Below, in pieces: positions 47,080 through 56,138 of a DNA stretch of 64,000 nucleotides. The notes under the pieces were generated by a model that was not told where the DNA came from, ran no database searches, and worked only from the letters and a program-made list of their open reading frames with translations. The first letter of the stretch is position 1. Every line of letters starts with the position of its first letter. Position numbers and translations under genes: made by a program. The stretch is from Amphichorda felina. Its lineage: Eukaryota > Ascomycota > Sordariomycetes > Hypocreales > Bionectriaceae. The DNA lies in NCBI GenBank assembly GCA_016490725.1, contig JAEMHR010000115.1:25198-89197 (forward strand), given 5' to 3'.

Positions 47080-47223
47080 CTGCCAAGGTCAGGAGCACGT
47101 CCTTCGACGGCTGGGGGGAGAGCATGATCCTTTCGCTGGTATTATCCAGATCAAGTTGTCGGCCGTATAATCTCAGCCACGCCCCCCCTTCCCGTCCGAC
47201 ACTGGACCGCCGCAGTGGCTTAC
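47080..47223 (-). other. 5'-UTR intron containing the TPP aptamer (alternative acceptors)
   Basis: Donor CACTG|GTAAGC at 47223. Possible acceptors are CCCCCAG ending at 47111 (113-bp intron) and TTGGCAG ending at 47080 (144-bp intron, just before the ATG). This matches the riboswitch-controlled alternative splicing layout known for fungal THI4/NMT1. The acceptor actually used cannot be decided from sequence. Confidence 0.75.
47115..47200 (-). promoter_or_regulatory. TPP riboswitch aptamer in the THI4 5'-UTR
   Basis: Read on the minus strand, this has the conserved THI-box elements in order: GGCTGAGATTATAC (CUGAGA core, plus-strand 47171-47176), then CTTGATCTGGATAATACCAG and GCGAAAGGATCATGC, ending near 47122. 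A G-rich 5' arm (47180-47195) can pair with the C-rich 3' arm (47113-47119) to close P1. The aptamer sits just upstream of the THI4 start codon, as in Neurospora and other fungi. It is flanked by a GTAAGC donor at 47223 and acceptors at 47111 and 47080. Confidence 0.93.
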
Positions 47224-47863
47224 CAGTGACGAGCGAGAAGGAAGGGCGGGCACCGGCTCATGCAACAGACATTACCTGAAGGTGTACGATCAAGTGTGGA
47301 TAATAGTGATCCATTGAAAGGCGCCATCCTGGCTGCTCAATGCGGGCGGATGTACCGGTGGGAGCTGCGTGGCCCAGGTCAGCGCCGTTCATCCCGAGGG
47401 GGCTTAACACAAACTGTTAAGGAGGATTGTTTTGTTTCCTGTACGGGTAGTTGCTCGAGGTGAATCTGGGTTCGATGCTTAGAATTGGGTTGGGAAGATT
47501 CGGTAAAGAGCAAGAGATGGGAATGAGGTGTGTCTGGGGGGTTGCGCTTCTTATACGTCGGCCAAGAGGGGGCAGGTGAGGGGTAACCTGTGGCATGACG
47601 CCGTCGAACCCTAACTGATATTGAAGTGAGAGGCATATTAATACAAAGTACTTGTCACGTATAGATCTGTACGTAGGGCATCAGGTACATGAGCTAAGGC
47701 AGTGTTCGGAGCACAGCTCTCCGGTCGAGACGCCCGGCCGTAGCCGCCATTGGCCGCTCCGATCCGGTGCCGGTGCCGGAGAAATGAAGCCATCCGCAGA
47801 TTCTGGCATGGAGTACAGGTTTGATATATATTTATCGGCAGTATCAATGGAGCAAGGCAAGCG
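47224..47863. other. THI4 upstream leader/promoter and EYI1-like 3' flank
   Basis: No gene recognised beyond the 5' exon of the THI4 leader. Confidence 0.6.
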
Positions 47864-48637
47864 CTAAGACTCAATCACCTCCCTGACGGTCCTCACAAAC
47901 TGGGGCACGTCGTGGCCAAACCGGCCCAGGAACAGGCCGTCCACGCCCGTCTTGAGCCGGTCAAACAGCCCCGGGCCCGCGCTGCCGCCATACACCACAC
48001 GCGTGGGGCCCTTCCTCTGCTGCACCGACCGGAGCGCCCTCAGGCCATCCGCCACGCCGATGACATGCTCCTCGCCCGCCGGCTGGCTCGCCCCGATGGC
48101 CCAGACGGGCTCGTACGCGAGCACCACCTCGGCGTCGTCGGGCACGGCCGCCATGACGGCGTCGACCTGGGCCTGGCACTCGTCCACGGCGACGCCCACG
48201 TCGCCCCGCGTCCTCTCGCCGATGCACACCAGCGGGACCATGCCGTTGCGCGCCACCGCGGCCGCCTTGCGGGCCGTGACGTCGTCGTCCTCGCCGAAGA
48301 GGCGCCTGCGCTCCGCGTGGCCGACCTCGACGATGCGCACGCCCGCCTCGCGCAGCACCGCGGGGCTGACCTCGCCCGTGAAGGCGCCGCGGTCCTCCCA
48401 GTGGGTGTCCTGGGCGCCCAGCCAGACGGGCGAGTCGGCGGCGCGCAGCTGGTGGGCCGTGGGGACGACGGTGATGAAGTCCGGGATCAGGAAGACGTCG
48501 ACCTGGGCCAGCTGGTCGGCGGGGAGGGCCTGCAGCGCGGCCAGGAGGTCGGCGGTGTAGTCGTGCGTGCGCTGGAGGGAGAAGTACATCTTGGTGGACA
48601 GGCCGACCAGCCGGCGGCGGGGGGGAGGCGTGGCCAT
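47864..48637 (-). CDS. EYI1: Triosephosphate-isomerase-like L-erythrulose-1-phosphate isomerase
   Basis: Intronless 257-aa TIM-barrel protein. Catalytic residues are in place: Lys in LSTKMYFS (about 15), His in VEVGHAERRRLFGE (about 105) and Glu in LAYEPVWAIG (about 176). Phosphate-binding loops are YGGSAGPG and GLFLGRFG. It diverges from housekeeping TPI: the N-terminal Asn-x-Lys is STKM here, and there is no intron. Next to an RpiB-like gene and a DhaK-type kinase, it fits the isomerase converting L-erythrulose-1-phosphate to D-erythrulose-4-phosphate (Yarrowia Eyi1, bacterial LerI/EryH). A second general TPI elsewhere in the genome is expected. Function is inferred from family plus context. 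Confidence 0.82.
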   Translation of the reverse strand: MATPPPRRRLVGLSTKMYFSLQRTHDYTADLLAALQALPADQLAQVDVFLIPDFITVVPTAHQLRAADSPVWLGAQDTHWEDRGAFTGEVSPAVLREAGVRIVEVGHAERRRLFGEDDDVTARKAAAVARNGMVPLVCIGERTRGDVGVAVDECQAQVDAVMAAVPDDAEVVLAYEPVWAIGASQPAGEEHVIGVADGLRALRSVQQRKGPTRVVYGGSAGPGLFDRLKTGVDGLFLGRFGHDVPQFVRTVREVIES

Positions 48638-49386
48638 GGCGGCTGGTGTCGGTGAGGAATGGAGATATTCAGGGCTGGTGGGCGGTAGGTGAGTATGCGA
48701 GTGCGTGAGGATGCTTGCTTGGTGTCGGTGAGGGTTGGTTGACGTCAAGGGTCGGTGTCGTGCTGTTGACGTGTATTCACTCGACCTTGCTGGGGAGGTC
48801 CAGTGTTACTGTCGCTCGAAACCAGGAAAAACCGAAGATCACGTAGCACTCGTATGCGCAGGCGTAACGTGAGTGTACAATGTAAGAGTTACAGAAGCAG
48901 GGCAGCCAAGGCCCAGAATTCCAGCGAACCCCCACTATTCTCGCACGGATCCAGTATTCCATCGTACACCAAATGCTACCTACACTAGTATGGAGTACCG
49001 AGTACGGAGTACGTACTCACTCACATACACCACGGCCACGACGCCGCATTGTCGCAGTCGATCCCGAGCCCCATCATTCCTGTTCAGGGATCCCGGGCCG
49101 CCGTCTGTCAGGGTCTATCAGGGTCCTCCAAGGTCTGGGAATGCCTGTCCATGCTTTGTCGAGACCTCGTGCGTGGCAAGGTTTGGATTTTTTTGACACT
49201 TTTTTGATGCCACATGATGCGCAGGGTTCATCCAGTCTGGCTCGTACTCGTAATCATCGCTTGTTGGTCTCGACTGTCTGTCTATTTGCACCTCCACGCA
49301 CCAGCTCTGCATTGCCGCATTGGGTAATCCACGGCCCCTCCCCCATCAACCTCTCACACCCAAAATAACACTCGTGCTTGTAAAAA
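48638..49386. other. Intergenic region, EYI1 promoter
   Basis: A 749-bp region with a GTACGGAGTAC motif at 49002-49012. No gene is supported. Confidence 0.6.
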
Positions 49387-49918
49387 TCACGCCTCCAGCT
49401 GGTCAATCTCCTGGACCTTCTTGGCGCTCGCACTCGCCGGGTCGAACTCGTAGCCCAGCCACTCGGTGGCCAGCTTGCGCGCCAGCTCGACGCCGACGAC
49501 GCGCTCGCCCATGCACAGCACCTGGGCGTTGTTGCTCTTGACGCTGCGCTCGACGCTGAAGCTGTCGTGGGCCGTGACGGCGCGGATGCCCTTGATCTTG
49601 TTGGCGCTGATGGCCACGCCCAGCCCCGTCCCGCAGATGAGCAGCGCGCGGTCCGCCTTGCCCTCGGCCACGAGGCGCGCGGCCGCTGCGGCGCGCGTGG
49701 GGTAGGCTGTCTTGTCGTCGTGGGCGTGCGAGCCGACGTCGATGACCTCGGTGACGCGCGGGTCGGCCTCGAAGTCGGCCTTGATCTTGTTCTTGTACGT
49801 GACGCCGGCCTCCTGTGGTGGTGTCAGCGGCGGGCACTCTCAACTCCCAGCACAGGATGAATATAGCAGGTGCTCAGCGTACGTCGCAGGCCATGGCGAT
49901 TCTCCACTGGGGGGCCAT
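49387..49918 (-). CDS. EYI2: RpiB/LacAB-family sugar-phosphate isomerase (D-erythrulose-4-phosphate isomerase)
   Basis: Two exons (49918-49883, 49812-49387), phase 0, 153 aa, the normal RpiB length. The active-site Cys lies in LLICGTGLGVAISANKIKGI (about 70). The N-terminal Asp is in IAMACDEAG, and GSHAHDDKTAYPTRAA and NNAQVLCMGERVVG are family signatures. In the erythritol pathway this family (Eyi2, DerI/EryI) converts D-erythrulose-4-phosphate to D-erythrose-4-phosphate, feeding the pentose phosphate pathway. A general ribose-5-phosphate isomerase B role cannot be excluded from sequence alone. It is divergent from the kinase gene with a shared 1-kb promoter. Confidence 0.86.
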
Positions 49919-50955
49919 TGTGAATGTGCTGCGTGTGATGTATGTGGTTCCTGGGCAGAGGTAGACTTGTCGAGATGGATTATTAGCGAGAGCGAGGTGA
50001 GGGTGAGTGAAGAAGGAGAGCAGAGTGGCAGCCCAGGCGCGCCCTCGTCCTCGACATGAATCCTCGTACGCCGAGTGTACGCCCCCAGCTCGCCACATCG
50101 GCGCCCCGCCAACGTCACCGCAGGTCTCCAAGCAGTATTCCGGCTAATATCACAGCACCACCGACACTGAGCTGTTCCCAGCTGTGCGCCTGTGCCACCG
50201 CAGGCTGTCAGTCACCCCCCGCCTTTGAGGGGATCGAGTAACCAGACCCAGCGATGGGCACCGGGGTTTCCCAAATAGGCAATCCGAGCCGCAACCCCCG
50301 GTGCCGCCGGACCCACGCCGCCCTAACACGGGCGATCATTCGATGTAATCCCACCCTCACCCACCTCCACGGCATGTCCATGGACCCCTCCAGAAGAGGG
50401 GCAGACACCCGGGCAGGACCCAGAGAGGAGGCGCCAAGACCTGGAGAGCGCCAGAAGTGGCCCAGCAGAGGGGCAAAGAGGGGCCCAGACAGAAGCTTGT
50501 TGCTACTCCTCCTCCCCTCCGGAGCTTTCGCCGATCACGTCGGTTCCGGCCACCGCGACAGGTCGAGGGGACCACATGTGGCTAATACCACGTAGCTGCG
50601 CTCTGCAATCAGCCTGGTTGCCTGGACCTGCGCTAGACCTTCCAGCCTGCTCACGAGAAGCTCCAGAGATTTTATCCATCCAGCCCATCCTTGTCTCCTG
50701 TCCCGTGTCTTGTTCCAGGCTCTTACAGGAATCCCGAGTTCTGGCGTCACTGGTCAGTCAGTACTGGTACATGTACTACTCCGTACACCTGTCTGTATTT
50801 GACCGCGATCCCCATTGCTCCCCCAACCCAACTTTCACTGAGCCGTCTCATCCTCCTCTCCCCCTCTTGTCTCTCATTCTCCCCTCTCACCTCTAACCCC
50901 TCCTGCCACCACAGTAATACCCCTCCCCAATTCTTCATCACACACAACCGCCGCC
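49919..50955. promoter_or_regulatory. Divergent promoter, EYI2 / EYK1-like genes
   Basis: A 1037-bp region between the start codons of the isomerase and the kinase. It contains TACTCCGTAC at 50777-50786 and pyrimidine-rich tracts (CT-rich near 50850-50900) typical of fungal core promoters. Co-regulation of the two genes is plausible. Confidence 0.6.
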
Positions 50956-52731
50956 ATGTCCAAGCGCCACCTCTTCGACTCGCCCGACGGACTCGTCAAC
51001 AAGTCCCTCCGCGGCCTCGTCTCCTACAACACGGCCCTCAACCTCGACTCGACCAACCGCGTCGTCTACGACACCTCCCACCCGCGCTCCCAGGTCAGCC
51101 TCATCAGCGGCGGCGGCTCGGGCCACGAGCCCGCCTGGGCCGGCTACGTCGGCACCAACATGCTGGCCGCCGCCGTCCAGGGCGACATCTTCGCCAGCCC
51201 CAGCACCAAGCAGATCCTGGCGGGCATCGACGCCGTGCCCAGCGACAAGGGCACCATCCTCGTCGTCACCAACTACACGGGCGACTGCCTGCACTTTGGG
51301 CTGGCCAGCGAGAAGGCCAACGCCAAGGGCGGCAGCCCCTGCCGCATCATCATCTGCGGCGACGACGTCTCGGTCGGCCGCAAGGGCAGCATGGTCGGCC
51401 GCCGCGGCCTGGCCGGCCAGATCGGCGTCCTCAAGGTCATGGGCGGCGCGGCCGGCGCGGGCGGCTCGCTCGACGACGTCTACGGCCTGGGCGTGGCCTT
51501 CTCGGAGCAGATCGTCTCCATCGCGGCCACGCTCGACCACTGCCACGTGCCCGGCCGCACCGAGCACGGCATGCTGGAGCCGGACGAGGTCGAGCTGGGG
51601 ACGGGCCCGCACAACGAGCCCGGCTACAGGAAGCTCAAGCCCGCGCCGTCGCCGTCGGAGCTGGTGGGCCAGATCCTGACGCACTGCCTGGACGAGAAGG
51701 ACCCGGAGCGCGGCTACGTCAAGTTCGGCGCCGGCGACGAGACCATGCTGCTGATCAGCAACTTTGGCGGCATGTCGCACCTGGAGACGGGCGCCCTGGT
51801 GGACGAGCTGCTCGAGCAGCTGGAGCGCGACTGGAAGCTGGTGCCCTCGCGCGTCGTGTCGGGCTTCCTGGAGACGTCGCTGAACGCGCCCGCCTTCAGC
51901 GTCTCCGTCATCAATGTCTCGGCCGCGGCCAGGGGGTGCAGGTACTCGGCGGAGCAGATCAAGGACTTCTTCGACGCGCGCACCACGACGGCCTGGGAGT
52001 CGGTCGCCGGGTCGCAGGGCAAGCGGCGCCCGCGACAGGAGCAGTTTGTGCAGGCGCCCAAGGAGGAGCCCAAGGCGGTGGACGAGACGCGCGACCTCAA
52101 GGTGGATGCCGGTGCCATGGAGAAGATGCTGCGGAAGGCGTGCGAGGATCTTGTCAAGGCGGAGCCGGATCTGACCAAGTGGGATACCGTCATGGGCGAC
52201 GGCGACTGTGGAGAGACGCTCAAGACGGGAGCTACGGCGCTGACGGCGGCGCTGGATGCTGGCCTGGCCAAGTCTGGGTCCGTGGTCAAGGTGCTGCATG
52301 AGCTCGAGGAGATTGTCGAGAGCAAGATGGGCGGTACCCTGGGCGGCATCCTGGGCATCTTCTTCGTGGCGCTGCGGTCGGCTGTCGAGAACAACATCGA
52401 GCTCGCTTCATCCAAGGGCCCTGTTGCGCTGTGGGGGACTGCCCTGACCACGGCTCTGGCCAGTCTGAGGAGGTACACGCCAGCCAAGGTGGGCGACCGT
52501 ACCGTCATGGACACGCTGATCCCCTTTGCCGAGGGCATGTCCAACGGCGGCTTTGCTGAGGGTGTCAACGCTGCTGTGAAGGGCGCTGAAGGCACCAAGA
52601 CCATGACGCCTCGCCTGGGCCGTGCCACCTATGTTGGTGCTGGAGCCAGCGGAAGCGGCGAGCTGCCTCCCGACCCTGGTGCGTGGGGTGCCATGGTGGT
52701 TATCAAGGGGCTGCAGAGCGGGCTGAACTGA
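50956..52731 (+). CDS. EYK1: Dihydroxyacetone-kinase-family L-erythrulose/triulose kinase
   Basis: Intronless 591-aa two-domain kinase. The N-terminal DhaK half has ISGGGSGHEPAWAGYVG (about 50-66) and the substrate-binding His in GTGPHNEPGY (about 219), which forms a hemiaminal with the ketose. The C-terminal DhaL half (about 390-590) has the Mg-ATP site GDGDCGETLKTGA (about 413) and GGTLGGILGIFF. Single-chain ATP-dependent DhaK-DhaL enzymes phosphorylate dihydroxyacetone or L-erythrulose. With the adjacent TPI-like and RpiB-like genes it fits the erythrulose kinase (Eyk1/LerK). The ATG context CCGCCATGTC is good. Pure dihydroxyacetone detoxification is the alternative. Confidence 0.9.
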   Translation: MSKRHLFDSPDGLVNKSLRGLVSYNTALNLDSTNRVVYDTSHPRSQVSLISGGGSGHEPAWAGYVGTNMLAAAVQGDIFASPSTKQILAGIDAVPSDKGTILVVTNYTGDCLHFGLASEKANAKGGSPCRIIICGDDVSVGRKGSMVGRRGLAGQIGVLKVMGGAAGAGGSLDDVYGLGVAFSEQIVSIAATLDHCHVPGRTEHGMLEPDEVELGTGPHNEPGYRKLKPAPSPSELVGQILTHCLDEKDPERGYVKFGAGDETMLLISNFGGMSHLETGALVDELLEQLERDWKLVPSRVVSGFLETSLNAPAFSVSVINVSAAARGCRYSAEQIKDFFDARTTTAWESVAGSQGKRRPRQEQFVQAPKEEPKAVDETRDLKVDAGAMEKMLRKACEDLVKAEPDLTKWDTVMGDGDCGETLKTGATALTAALDAGLAKSGSVVKVLHELEEIVESKMGGTLGGILGIFFVALRSAVENNIELASSKGPVALWGTALTTALASLRRYTPAKVGDRTVMDTLIPFAEGMSNGGFAEGVNAAVKGAEGTKTMTPRLGRATYVGAGASGSGELPPDPGAWGAMVVIKGLQSGLN

Positions 52732-53452
52732 TGTCTTGGTAATGGATGAGCGTTAGGGTACAGAGTATTTATTTAATTTAGCATGTTTGGTCCTTTCTGT
52801 TTTCTGTTACACCCCTCTTTTGTCCGCAGTATCCCACGTCCTCCCTGGTCTAGTGTCGGGAATTACAAGACAGCAGTCAACTCAAAGAGCTCCTTGTGTT
52901 CGCCACCGGCTCATCCCCATTGTTCTCCCGATCCGTGCTGATACTTCCATCTCTCCACATGTCAATCAGCTTGAGCTACTCCTCACATCACTGCTGTGCC
53001 GAGCCCATGCCGTCCGATCCCAGAGCCACTCGCACTAGCCCGGACTTGACTCCTACCATTTTCCCGCTCTCGGTCATGTTACTGACCCGTGCTGATGTCG
53101 CCGTCATCGTGCCTCTTTACACTTCCTCTTAAGTTAGTAAGGCGTCCAGTGCCAAGTGTGGGACATTAGTTTTATTAATCGGACGGTTTCTCCTCATAAA
53201 TACCGTCGGCAATAGACGCACTCACTGTCTGTTCTAAGCATCAGTCGCCTGCCGGCAACGTCAACTTGAAGACTCTTTTAACGTCGGGCTCACATAGGCT
53301 TATTCTCTCTACCCACCTCTCGTCTAACTGTTCGACAAGACTCGGGCATTGAATCCCGTATGCCAACTCTCAAAAATAAAACATTTCTCATATGACTAGC
53401 AGAGCGATAACTCGACAGTACCACTGGGCCAGACATCGCTAATGCCAATGCC
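52732..53452. other. Intergenic region downstream of the kinase
   Basis: 3' flank with no supported gene. Confidence 0.6.
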
Positions 53453-53967
53453 ATGGAAGCTAACTCCCCTTCTACCTTTGATAAACTCTTGGAGGAGCTG
53501 CCAGATCCCAACCCCGAGATCGCCACTGAGACGCTCGTCAACAACAGCAGCTGGTGGACCACCTTCCGCCAGAACACCTACCAAAACCGACGCCTGCCTG
53601 AACGCAGGAGTGGAGTCGAAAGCCTCGTCCCTTCTCTCAACGATGCTTACGACTACTTTGAACCGATTATTACGCCTACTTTGTCAACAAGGCTTACGCG
53701 GGCGACAACCCAGTCGAGATGGCCATTCTAGGAGTCGCCAGTGTGCGCAGTCATGGCTGGAGGAGCCACCCCTTCCTCCCGCTCGTGGACGACTTGATCT
53801 TGGGCGATATGGAACTCGTCACCACCGATGTTGGCATGGAGTGTTTAATCCTTTGAGCCAAGGTGTATACCGATTTCGGTCAGCCTTATCAAGCGTGGCT
53901 TATCTGGCGCAACGGCCTAGCCATTGCGCAATACGGCCGATATCAATTCCCAGCCAATGGGAACTAA
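53453..53967 (+). pseudogene. Degenerate coding relic, unknown family
   Basis: The frame from 53453 (MEANSPSTFDKLLEELPDPN) reads like protein to about 53665, where the coding character moves to another frame (YAYFVNKAYAGDNPVEMAIL) and then stops at about 53856. A third coding-like piece, VYTDFGQPYQAWLIWRNGLA, continues to a stop at 53965-53967. No intron boundaries of normal length reconnect the pieces. The pieces together resemble one small gene broken by a frameshift and a second lesion. I do not recognise the family, and a mis-modelled live gene is possible. Confidence 0.4.
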
Positions 53968-56138
53968 TATCCAGGACGATCCAATGGATTTGGACTATCC
54001 TAGCCGCGATATCCCAGGGCGAGGTTGTAAACTTGTTTACATGGGCTTGCCGAACAGGGGTTTCGAGCTTGACAGCCCTGGGGACCGTGGGAGAGAAAGC
54101 GGAGTTGGTTCTGGTGTTGGTTTCCCTTTGCCTTGGCTGGGGCTTGACCACACCTGGAACGTGCCCAGATCTTATCCCATAATGGCTCAGCAAGAGCAAT
54201 AATTTGAGGCAATTTTTTAGTACTACAATTTGAGTGCTGAATATTGGCCCCTGTTGGCGATTTCGCAAGATATTCATAAACTGGCTACCAATCCATGTCA
54301 ACACTCAAAGAACTAAAAACGAGACAGAGTCGAGGCAAAGCTAAGATGAGATACCGGATCAAATTGCTGGACTATCATTAACCATTATGTCTTTTTCCTA
54401 ACAGACAAGACTCAGGCCGCGGTATTAAACAAAAGCAAACAAGAAGACACAGCTCAAAGCCAATACTTTGCAGGAAATAAGTGATAATATATACATACAT
54501 CCAGACCAGTAAACCCTCTAAAAGACGGCAAAAAAAAGAATAAAGGAAGCCATTTAACCAACTCGGTATTCCCACCACCGCACGCCCCCCCCCCCTTTCC
54601 CCCAAAACCCGAGCTGCACTCATGCCAGGCTGAAACCCGAGAGACCATGACATTTCGATACAAATAGATAACTAAACCCCCCATAAAGAATCAGGCGCCA
54701 CCAAAAATAACATGTCCCGTCATCATTAGTACATGAGATGTTTCCCCGCCAACCCGCCAGCCCCTGTCCCACAAAACGTCAAGGTCTATAGCAACACGAA
54801 GCCGCCCCAGTCTATATGGTATTGACCTGTCCACCCCCTCCGGTGAGAAAAGAGAAAAAAAGAAGAAGAAATGTCTAACAACCGTCCGTGTGCGTACGTT
54901 AGGAAACCCCAGGCGGAAGGTCGAGGAGGAAACCGCGCAAGTCCCCTCCCATCGAGATGCATATCAGACCACCACGTCCCGTGCAAGAAAAACCGGAAAA
55001 TGCGCCCCGGCATCATCGGGGAGTCGAATGAGGCTGGGGGTTGAAGCATAAAGGCCCAGGGCCAAGGCTTGGCGTCTGGCGCTCGACAGTCCAACCAGCA
55101 CCCGTAGCTGCGGCCCGTGAAGCGGCCATGGGCTCATGATGGTCGAGTAGTGTGTGCCAATATGAGCGACACGAGAGGCGACATGCGGCCCCCGCGTGCG
55201 CGTGAGACATGTCAATCGGAGAAGGGGGGGCAACTACCGAAACCCCATGATGGCGGGGGTTTCAAGGCCACGGATCGGAGAGCAGCCGACTGGCAGAGAG
55301 GGCGATATGATATGCTCCGGTGGCAGGAGGGCGGCCAGTCCTTCTGCAGACAGGCATGGGGGTAGAGTGTGGTCCATGACGATCATGTAGATGCAACAAG
55401 ACATCCCATGACCGGGCCGCTCAGCGATGCTGCACGCCACGGGTGGGTGCAGAAGACAACCATGACCTATGACGGGAGAAGACGCCAAGGCAGGACAAGC
55501 TAAGAAAAGGTCATGGCGGGAGAGGCAAGGGAAGGACAAGGGAAGGGCAAGGGAGGGAGCGGCGCGCCGTCCGGGCCTCTCGGTATGACAGACGGGGAGA
55601 AGGCATCATGGCATCATAGGCTCATGGGCCTCGGTGCGAGGCATGACGAGGCGTCATTCCCCCAACCCACTGCCCTGCCACACCGGCAGAAGGCATACAG
55701 CCTCCGCCTCCAATAGCGGCCGCCAACCAGCCTTGAGAGATCTCATGCCTTGCAGTCATGATGCAGAGTCCCGAAGGGGGGGAGGGCAGCCCCTGGTGGT
55801 GTGCTGCTGCGGGTGCTGATTGGAGTGCGCCACAACCACCTGACCTGCTCGCGCGACCCTCCCCAACGACCCCCAACCTGCGTCCACGAGGCTGTCCAAT
55901 GCAATGTAGTGGATATTCTTCTCCTGGGAATCCCGAACTCCAAGGCCCAGAAGGCCGGTCAACCGGACACGAGGGGCCAGGACTCATCGTGTTCGCTGCC
56001 CCCCAAGCCCGCCCAGGCCTCGTCGGTTCGTGACTCCTGAGTCGTGACTTGGACACCACCACCCTCCCCCCTCCGATACCCCAACGCCTCCCCCCCGCCT
56101 GCCTTCTCCCCTCCCCCAATGGTCGCCCCCATGGTGGC
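53968..56138. other. Gene-poor region 3' of medA
   Basis: About 2.2 kb without recognised genes, including a poly-C run near 54585. The proximal part probably includes the medA 3'-UTR. Open frames here are repetitive in composition and unsupported. Confidence 0.6.

Noticed and set aside
50691..52301. 536-aa and 453-aa frames over the kinase gene
   Set aside because: These are frameshifted and antisense shadows of the DhaK-DhaL kinase, with Arg/Gly/Gln- or Val/Ala-rich composition and no domains.
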